Of a stretch of DNA of 35,612 bases, positions 29,106 to 35,612 are shown piece by piece. The stretch is from Dicyema japonicum. Its lineage: Eukaryota; Dicyemida; Rhombozoa; Dicyemidae. Where the stretch lies: positions 37,979-73,590 of the forward strand of contig RDEW01000111.1 of the NCBI GenBank assembly GCA_011109175.1, written 5' to 3'. The position numbers and the translations under genes were made by a program. The notes under the pieces were generated by a model. The model searched no databases. It had not been told where the DNA came from and saw only the letters and a program-made list of their open reading frames with translations. Numbering within the stretch: the stretch's first letter is position 1; every line of letters starts with the position of its first letter.

Positions 29106-29839
29106 ATGTTAATTCAGAGCATTGAAAAGATAAAAGAAGCCTTCGACCAATACCTATCGGGAATCGACCCAATTCCCATTTTAAATGCATTAGAAATATA
29201 ATCTCTCGTAGGAAATATCACCATAATGTTCGATAATTTAAAATGATTATTGTTCGCTTTGTATCTTATCGATCACATTTTACAAATTAAACTATTTAAT
29301 AAATTGTATCGAGAGCTTTCCTCCCATATTAATAGCCACAACAAGAAGTCAAAACATTTCTGTCGTGTTAAACCGCACGTATACAAGAGCATATTATCTA
29401 TAGCTCCGCTCAGACAAGACACACTTTGATTAATTAAAGAACAGTTATCGTAACTAATCTTAAATCTTTTTTCATAAACTCTCGCACACACCAAGAAACA
29501 TTTCGAAATGCCGCTAGATGTCCCAGGTTTTCGAAGAAAGACTTCGTACTTAATGTTCCAATTTGACAAGAATCCCGCCAGAACGTGGACCGTTAGAGAA
29601 ACCATTGGTATTTCTTCCCTTCAGTATCCCCGATTTTCTATGGTGGATATACCTATGATAGTAATAAGTCAGTCACATGTGCTATATTTTAATATTCCAA
29701 GTGTGAATTATCTATTGGGGCCTTACAAGGTAGCTTTCCCCAATATCCAATTACTCAAAAAGATCTCCTTAAACTAACTGAAGACATTAGAATTAATAAA
29801 GCACCAATCGGCTCACCAGGAGAGAGGCCTAACCCTTGA
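29106..29839 (+). pseudogene. Unidentified gene with five in-frame stops but no frameshift
   Basis: One frame is protein-like from ATG 29106 to 29700: MLIQSIEKIKEAFDQYLSGI, DPIPILNALE, LLFALYLIDHILQIKLFNKL, YRELSSHIN, KHFCRVKPHVYKSILSIAPL, MPLDVPGFRRKTSYLMFQFD and KNPARTWTVRETIG. Stops sit at 29199 (TAA), 29244 (TGA), 29427 (TGA), 29451 (TAA) and 29475 (TAA). A 29-nt GT-AG intron at 29701-29729 then restores phase to QYPITQKDLLKLTEDIRINK and APIGSPGERPNP, ending TGA 29837. Intron and frame conservation show this derives from a real gene. I do not recognise the family. The minus-strand frame at 29273-29605 is its shadow. Confidence 0.5.
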
Positions 29840-30334
29840 GTCTTCTTTAGGATGGTCGAATGAAATGCAATATTTTTTATAGTAATTAAGTCTAACTAAA
29901 CGGCTCTCTCAAAAACCATCTTAACCTGTCAATTATCTCAAGTCTTAATTAATTCTAGTAAACCACGGATGACAATTTCATAGCAATCAATAATTAATCA
30001 TTTACCATATAAGCAAGCACCACATGGTTGACTAATCACTACTACGAGACATATTATTTTACAAGTCCATTTGTTGTATTCCTCAATAGTCTTCTTCACT
30101 AAATAAGAGACAAGAGGAATCCCCATTTCCGAGAGTTCACAGATGTGAGTGTTTTCTCCGAGATCAGATGACCACGTAAAAACCAGTCTGTAAGCATGTA
30201 TTTTCGGTATTCCGTGGGTAATGAATAGGCGCGTGTAACAAAAACGCAAGAAAATAAAATATATTTTTAAATATTTGAAAATTAAAAATTTATATGTTAA
30301 TTATAATTAAAATTCTTTATTAATATCTTGTTTT
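29840..30334. other. Spacer, no gene firmly identified
   Basis: An 83-codon minus-strand frame (29998-30249) contains LFITHGIPKIHAYRLVFTW and EMGIPLVSYLVKKTIEEYNK. The composition is protein-like, but there is no family match and no supporting intron. Confidence 0.3.
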
Positions 30335-30347
30335 ATAAATTGGAACA

Positions 30348-30526
30348 CACAATATCAAAATCATATCATACATAAATTTTGAGCCAATGCCATTTCCAAT
30401 AAGAAGAGCAGTTCAGAATTCTCGACCCCGCCTTACTCTTCATCTTTTTTGTCGGTCTGGGATCACTTGGTTAGATGAGAACTTTTATTTCTTTTTCTTT
30501 GACCCAGTGATCCTGGGGTAATAATA
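30348..30526 (+). mobile_element. 179-bp retroposon with 13-bp target duplication
   Basis: It is flanked by perfect ATAAATTGGAACA repeats (30335-30347 and 30527-30539). The last ~95 bp match the 99-bp insert at 21776-21874 in opposite orientation: TTGTCGGTCTGGGATCACTT, a TTTATTTCTTTTTC block and the stem partner CCCAGTGATCC, then GGGGTAATAATAAT. The 5' part is extra sequence absent from the shorter copy, so the two are 5'-truncated to different lengths, as expected for target-primed reverse transcription. Confidence 0.8.
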
Positions 30527-30560
30527 ATAAATTGGAACAGTAAAAAAAAAGGACAAAACA

Positions 30561-30946
30561 TCAGTTAGCTGCCGCCCTCACTGCGTGGCTGTTCCCTCTC
30601 AGAATTGCGAGCGAAATTCGCTCAAAAAGACAGCGGCGTTCGGAATCTCCAGTGCATGTTGTGATCCGGTTTCCAAGATGTCCGAAAAACTCTAGTGTAG
30701 AGGGGTAGTAGGATCCGGAAGTCTCCATAGCAAGCGGAACAATTTGGACATTATCGGGAAGGCCGTCGTATTTTTCGAGTTTGGCTTTCTCCGCCTTACG
30801 GCTGCAGAGCAGGCCCTTGAAGCGCACTCGTGAAGATTGTTCGATGCGAGCGTGTCTGTACATGTCACGTCCCAAACAAGTGGTGTCCAGGCTACAAAGG
30901 GAAATATGGTCATGCTGTCTTTGAAACGAAAATTAATTTTCTTCAT
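30561..30946 (-). pseudogene. LINE C-terminal domain fragment
   Basis: Minus-strand reading begins RFKDSMTIFPFVAWTPLVWD with VTCTDTLA. After a frameshift near 30800 it reads RVRFKGLLCSRKAEKAKLEK, YDGLPDNVQIVPLAMETSGS, TLEFFGHLGNRITTCTGDSE and RISLAILRGNSHAVRAA. This matches the C-terminal region of one LINE group (DGLTIFPF..GR.L.WDVTC.DTLA......K..KY..L.....IVPLA.ET.G.....L.F...LG.RI...TGD....L..R.S.AI.RGN). The tail is well preserved. Confidence 0.8.
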
Positions 30947-31237
30947 GTTGACTACGTAATTACGAAAAAAATACTAATGTTCTGAAATCAAACTGCCTAA
31001 AATTACTTATTTGGTCTTATACAAGCCAATAGAGTCTGCACCTACAAAAAATATTATAGCACAGATTGTTGATTATTCGATCAGAAATATAATAGTTTAA
31101 TGGGATTATTTTATGCTTCTTATATCTGATGCTGAAAGGTACATGACATCCTTTATTGGAATTACGCATTTGCTCGTTGTGATCGTTGTGGTGCTAAGAG
31201 AAAAAAGAGAAAAAGAAAGGAAAATCATAAAAAAACA
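30947..31237. other. Spacer, no gene identified
   Basis: AT-rich, no motif. The last 40 bp (AAAAAAGAGAAAAAGAAAGG) are purine-rich and lead into the PHD-finger frame. Confidence 0.35.
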
Positions 31238-31492
31238 TGCATAAAACAACAAAAATGCAACATCATGAACGAAAAAACCCTGATAATCCATTGCACTGCC
31301 TGTTCGTGGGGTTTCCACATGTCCTGTGCCGGAATGACTAAAAACGCCGTGACTGCCATTTCTGATTGGCACTGTCGGTCTTGTATCCTACCAGATAATA
31401 CGACAAACTATTCCCTACGCTACCCTTCTGAACATGATCCACTAGACCATCAGGAAATAATTAAATTGATCTCAAACCTGGCACATACATGA
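31238..31492 (+). pseudogene. PHD-like zinc finger, LINE-associated
   Basis: The frame includes TLIIHCTACSWGFHMSCAGM and ISDWHCRSCILPDN. C-x2-C, then FH-x2-C, and W-x-C-x2-C are the second half of a C4HC3 PHD finger; upstream cysteines at 31238 and 31256 have an atypical C-x5-C spacing. PHD fingers of this form occur at the start of polyproteins in several animal LINEs. A LINE C-terminal fragment lies 240 bp downstream in the same orientation, so both probably belong to one internally deleted element. The frame stops at 31490 (TGA). Confidence 0.6.
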
Positions 31493-31734
31493 AGACTGCT
31501 GATCAGGATCCCTAAAGCAGTCCGTATATCGTCCCGGACTGCCTATGTAAGTGTATTGAAAAAGCAGTTTCTTTGGACGACTCTGAAGATTTCGCTTCGC
31601 ATTTGATATGCACCTTTGTTTATTACCCAATATTGAAAACACTCTCATAAAAATCGAGTGGAAAATTAATTTTCTAAAACCTTATCTGAATATGGAAGGT
31701 CGGTACCCACCCAGTAATGTAGAACATATATAAG

Positions 31735-32098
31735 CACACATCAAGCAATGTATCTCATATGCATGCGCTTCGTGGGGTCCCTCCATCTCATATACAAATA
31801 AAAGAAAAAGTGTTAGAAGTACATAAGAGGGCGTTCAAATTACGATGCGATTGACTTGCAGAGGATATGATCCAAACCGACACCTCTGGAAGTCTTCATG
31901 CGTCTTGATTCCGGGATGACTCAAAGCACATCTGCGAACAGCCGCCCGATACGTACATGTGTGGGATCGAGAGAGGAACATCGGACAAAGATGAGGACTT
32001 TATTCGAAATTAGGATCACGTGATAGTTAATCTCGATTTTTGATCGTGCTCTTGGGGTGTTTATATAAATAAATGATGGTTAATAAAATAAATAATAA
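31735..32098 (+). pseudogene. LINE C-terminal fragment with 3' tail
   Basis: Plus-strand pieces read ISYACASWGPSISYTNKRK, then VLEVHKRAFKLRCD and TPLEVFMRLDSGMTQS in shifted frames. They correspond stepwise to the 27.6 kb fragment (YACASWGPSLSWTN, IEDVQKKAFRM, TTLEALIKQNSGMRK). It ends with a possible stem (GGATCACG near 32012, CGTGCTCTT near 32045) and TTGGGGTGTTTATATAAATA, then a TAATAAAATAAATAATAATA tail to about 32098. The tail runs directly into the acidic gene on the other strand. Confidence 0.65.
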
Positions 32099-32099
32099 T

Positions 32100-32450
32100 A
32101 CACAGCTCACAGTCGGATAATACCTTGTAAAACATCTTTTCAGTCGCTCTCTGCTTCCCGGTCTCTTTGTCTAAACCTTCCACCAACACAGAAGGTCTCC
32201 GAATGTCATCGTCGTCTTTCCCTCTGCGAACATCATGCAACACCTCATCATCTAAGTTACCAAGTTCATCAGAAGGTGTAAGGACCGTGTTTTTCGTGGA
32301 TTTGGAGACATCCGGCGCATCTTCAATGCTCCACCAACTATCCATTTTAATGCTTCCAATCTTCTGAGGATCAAACATGTGTGTCTCCCACTTTTGGCAA
32401 AATCGGGCAATCGTTTTGGTTCTACCGAGTCCGATCGCGTGTAGAGTATG
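32100..32450 (-). CDS. Acidic protein fragment, truncated by the LINE tail
   Basis: The minus-strand frame reads ARFCQKWETHMFDPQKIGSI, MDSWWSIEDAPDVSKSTKN, DELGNLDDEVLHDVRRGKDD and RRPSVLVEGLDKETGKQRAT. It is near-neutral in base composition, unlike the spacers, and free of stops over 110 codons. The frame can be followed upstream of the ATG at 32378 to about 32440, so the start is uncertain. The 3' end meets the LINE tail at about 32100 near a GT (ACAAG|GTATTA). The acidic, tryptophan-containing layout loosely recalls small intraflagellar-transport proteins such as IFT43, but this is not strong enough to name it. Confidence 0.5.
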
Positions 32451-32814
32451 TTAGTGTCATCGTGTGTAGAAAAATTATTACAAAGACCAACGGTAAAACT
32501 AAATTAGCAAACTCCTTGATCCTGACGTGTTCCAGATATTCCAGATTGGTCTATTGGTAAAGAAATTGTCTTCCGGTGGGAAGGATAGTTGGATCATTTT
32601 GAATGGCGGTCAGGCATCATTTTGAATGGCATCGTTAGTAAAGTGGATCCAATGACGCAATCAGAGGGAAGTGTCACCATAGTTAATTATTAACTTTAAT
32701 TTATTTAATTAACTAGTCAACAAACAAAACATGTTATAATAATAATTACATCAATGACAACGGTTTCACAATCTAACTATACGCGTGATCCCAGCATGCT
32801 TTCGCAAAGACCTC
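32451..32814. other. Spacer with paired ATTTTGAATGGC motifs
   Basis: Two copies of ATCATTTTGAATGGC at about 32595 and 32615 are the reverse complement of the 5.65 kb micro-repeat core. No gene is seen. Confidence 0.4.
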
Positions 32815-32990
32815 AACTAGGCCCGATGTTGCTTCCTCGACCCCACACAAGCACGTATCGGCCGAATAACTGAATCTTCGTAGTCAAAACAATACGTTCC
32901 AAGGTTCATGCGTATATTGGATTGTAAAGGCATTTGATGGTGGTACCCTAAGAAATATATCGTTCCGTAATTTTATAGACTTTTTTTCGG
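32815..32990 (-). pseudogene. LINE C-terminal fragment (CASWGP subfamily tail)
   Basis: Minus-strand reading TLERIVLTTKIQLFGRYVLV with WGRGSNIGPS and a stop. It aligns with TTLEALIK..QIQSAALYELVWVRGRSTG at 27.6 kb and with the homologous block at 31.95 kb. Very short and degraded. Confidence 0.5.
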
Positions 32991-33005
32991 CTACCCTTGC
33001 TAAGA

Positions 33006-33740
33006 TCAACGATAAAGNATATCCGGCAACCTCAAGTCCACAAAAATAACCTTGTTGATTGCGGCTTGTCTAGGACTCCTTCCAGCACTCCTCTGGCAAA
33101 AGAAAGCGTGAAGACCAATCACGTCGACCATTCTTTCACATCTACACAGATGAATTGTGCAAACATCCATTCCGAGTCGGACTGAACCCCTATACTCGTC
33201 GCGTCGTAATCCAATAGTGTCCCAAGTGAGGTACAATCTCATTCGTTGATTCAGAAGCCAGACAAGCAAAACGATGCTGATTAGACACAGGTTTTATTTC
33301 TTCTATGATCGTTGAGCACAAAAGCTTGTCTCATTCTTGTTGTTTATTAGCGATCTTTGGGGTCAGAAATCCTGAGCCATGCACACAACTGGTTCAGCGT
33401 CCGATCCGTAAATGTAGTGTAGGATCTGGAGTGCGAGACCACTGGAAGCATATGTCGAAAAAAGGAAGACCGGAAGGGCGAGTTCTAGTGGCGAGCGTAT
33501 TCAGACTACTGCGTAGCAAAGAGGTAGTTTGCATTGGATCCAAACAGTTTTATCAAAGGAAATGTTGATCGATTCTTCAACGGCACGTCTTAGCATCTCG
33601 TCGATGGCTCTTAAAAAGTAGATGTCCGTGACACATTAGGCTTTCCGTAAAAGAAAACGGGGTTTTGGCGTGAAATGAAATTTCCTGAGGAATAACAAAG
33701 CCATGTGAAAGTCCTGGGTTTGTAAATTTAATGTGAATTG
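33006..33740 (-). pseudogene. LINE polyprotein fragment, post-RT region
   Basis: Minus-strand reading: DIYFLRAIDEMLRRAVEESI, FDKTVWIQCKLPL, RSPLELALPVFLFSTYASSG, then IGLRRDEYRGSVRLGMDVCT, IHLCRCERMVDVIGLHAFFC and QRSAGRSPRQAAINKVIF. The CRC..VD..GLHA..C block is the conserved zinc-knuckle-like C/H motif of this LINE group, and the first part matches the 26.8 kb fragment. Stops and frameshifts are present near 33370-33270. An ambiguous base lies at 33018. The 87-codon plus-strand frame at 33305-33568 is its shadow. Confidence 0.75.
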
Positions 33741-35612
33741 TTGGAGTGATTCATTTTTTCTTCTAAGAAAGCTGACACATTATTGCACAAGATAAATTGC
33801 ATGGAGATTGGATTTGGTTGGTACGAGCAGACGTTTAACCTTGGGTTTCTTTTTTTGGATTAAGCAAAGAATAAGTTTATTCCAATGACCAATGGTTAAA
33901 CCGAATAACTGATACCTTGATTATGTAACGTTCCAGCAGAATCTTCACCCAAGAACATGTTTGACGGAAAGAGCCAGCAAGAATAATGAATTTTTTGAAC
34001 TTTAGCAAAGTAAAAACTTGTTGCCATACATTTTTATAGAAACAGACTAAAAATGTAATCGGTGGAATCTGAAGAGACACTAATAAATCGTCTTGTCAGA
34101 AGGATACTGAGATCACAGAATGCGTTCATCGACTCACGTAAATATGACATCGTCTCCATTTTTTTGCATACATGAGTGAAATGATTGAATCGGGAGATTC
34201 TATACATGAAATTTCTGAAACTATAAAAAGTCATCAAATCCAACTCAAATCCCTAGTGTGTCAATATAACTATGGAGGGACTCGACTGAGTATCATAGCC
34301 TCCAGAAAGCAAAGGGATTGTTAGATTGATATTTTTAAACAGTTAAAGGTTATCTCTCAGTAGAGCTTTGTCCAAGTTGCATGCGAAGATTGGAGACTAC
34401 TGGTTCGATAAGACGAAAGTCTTGGTCCCTCTTCAATAATCTCGTAAACCTCTCGCTCTCACGTGCACAAATCCTAGTGGAACCTCTATTTGATTTAAAT
34501 TAAATTATTGACTGTTTAATTATGTAATCTAACGTAAAGTTGCACAACATTTAATATAAAGCTGATGCTCCAATGATCGATTGCCTATCAATAAACTTAT
34601 TTTTTTTACTATTTCAAAAATTTCAAACGGAAACAGAGAATCAGTATGAGGACTGTTTTCAGACATAGTCATAAGTAAATAAACAATTTCAAAACTACTC
34701 ACAGTACTTTCATTATAACAGACATTTTCTACATTTTCATAACCAGCCTAAAACATAACCAGCCTCCTCAATGCCACAATTCATGATTTAACATTAAAAA
34801 GACAGCATGTTTTTTTAAGATGACTATCGACATATTTTTTAATGAAAATTGATGTATCAAAATGTGTAGAACTTCTCACTCGTACATTCATCGTCTAGAG
34901 AAGCCATAGTGACACATTACGTTATATTTCGATAATATTAATTACACAATGTTCTACGACAAAGTTTTTCTTTAATAGCCGTTAATTCACCCATTTTTCC
35001 AATCATGAGAATTAAAATATTGTTGTATATTTACATTATTATTATAACAATCGTAGTGATTTGTAGAAATTCTTGTCATGGTAAAATATGAGTAATTGTT
35101 GAATAGTATTCTATCAACAAAATAGGTTGAACACTCTGGACAGTTTTTCATGGAATATTCTGGATAACACTCAATTTTGAGATTAACTATGTTTTATTTG
35201 ATTCATCAACAATCCTAATGGCAGACTGATGTACTTGCAACCCACGTGTGTCACTGTTAGTAATATGATTTAAATGCAGATTTTGGCCCATCATGGAGTC
35301 AAATGGTTAATCGCAGCTACTAATAGCTATCAAATCACCCAGTCGAGCGTCGGGAAGGCAAATTGTTTATAAACATTCGTAAGGGAATACGTTTTAGTGA
35401 AGTCTTTGGGTAAAATAGGCCGGCAGTATTTTCCAATCACTTTCAACCGGCAATGAAAAACACCGGGAGATACTTCAGTATGAGAGTACTAATTTAGAAT
35501 TCAATTTATTTTTCTCTAACAAGAATTTTACTGAATCTCAACTTCTGATTTCCAGACGTCCATTAATGCAAGAAATTGTTTAATAACTGCATTTAATATT
35601 AAATATCCTCAA
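33741..35612. other. Right flank, no gene identified
   Basis: Two minus-strand frames (33877-34080, 34034-34243) and a plus-strand piece near 34374-34506 (LCPSCMRRLETTGSIRRKSW, then SLFNNLVNLSLSRAQ) are protein-like but unassigned. From 34510 to 35612 the sequence is AT-rich with no motif. It could hold genes split by tiny introns that I failed to recognise. Confidence 0.3.

Noticed and set aside
29273-29605. 110-codon minus-strand frame
   Set aside because: Shadow of the plus-strand gene, which has a phase-restoring intron and a better protein profile.
33305-33568. 87-codon plus-strand frame
   Set aside because: Antisense shadow of the LINE fragment read on the minus strand.
1-35612. Ciliate or nucleomorph origin as an explanation for the tiny introns
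   Set aside because: TAA, TAG and TGA all behave as stops in the intact transposase gene. The LINE, hAT, pogo and EGF content is animal-like, and intron sizes of 19-30 nt are too variable for the fixed-length introns of those groups.

Overview
The window looks like a gene-poor, transposon-rich stretch of a compact, AT-rich animal genome. The main clue is intron size. Where a protein family is recognisable, reading frames are restored by removing GT-AG (once GC-AG) introns of only 19-30 nt: 24 and 24 nt in a glycine dehydrogenase fragment, 26/20/23/23 nt in an EGF-repeat gene, 19/23/26/26/27/27 nt in a transposase, 19 nt in a WD40 gene. Introns this short across an animal-type gene set are characteristic of dicyemid mesozoans, so a dicyemid (Dicyema-like) source is my best inference. 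It uses the standard code: the 451-codon transposase is free of internal stops after splicing. No rRNA, tRNA or CRISPR was found.

Layout. 0.24-0.54 kb: C-terminal part of GLDC, cut off by a ~1.7 kb inverted-repeat element (0.54-2.2 kb). 2.6-4.3 kb, minus strand: a decayed WD40 gene resembling CAF-1 p60 and an unidentified multi-exon gene. 5.65-7.15 kb: tandem and dispersed repeats. 7.1-9.6 kb: small or decayed genes, including a two-exon 70-codon candidate and an EGF-repeat pseudogene. 9.6-10.9 kb: second copy of the inverted-repeat element's right half. 11.0-11.6 kb: an unidentified gene broken by a 40-bp duplication. 12.3-13.0 kb: two LINE ends facing each other. 14.7-15.4 kb: second copy of the 6.7 kb repeat. 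17.3-18.7 kb: pogo/Tigger-like transposon with a 326-bp retroposon nested in its transposase. 19.5-19.85 kb: an unidentified multi-exon gene. 20.4-20.9 kb: LINE reverse transcriptase and endonuclease pieces.

21.7-23.6 kb holds the best preserved feature: a complete 1.93-kb Ginger-type cut-and-paste DNA transposon, with 42-bp terminal inverted repeats and one integrase-like transposase gene split by six tiny introns. Its 5' non-coding part carries a 99-bp retroposon. 24.1-28.4 kb: a telomere-like G-rich tract, a hAT-like transposase remnant and four LINE 3' ends. 29.1-29.8 kb: a gene-like frame with five in-frame stops but no indel. 30.3-33.7 kb: a 179-bp retroposon, a PHD finger plus LINE tail (internally deleted LINE), a truncated acidic gene and further LINE pieces. 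33.7-35.6 kb: nothing identifiable.

The host genes do not form an evident pathway; the window is a record of successive insertions. The short retroposons share a 3' end made of a hairpin followed by GGGG(T)TAATAA-type tails and have 13-14 bp target-site duplications, so a LINE machinery has been active relatively recently. All identifications rest on reading and remembered family motifs; no search was run.
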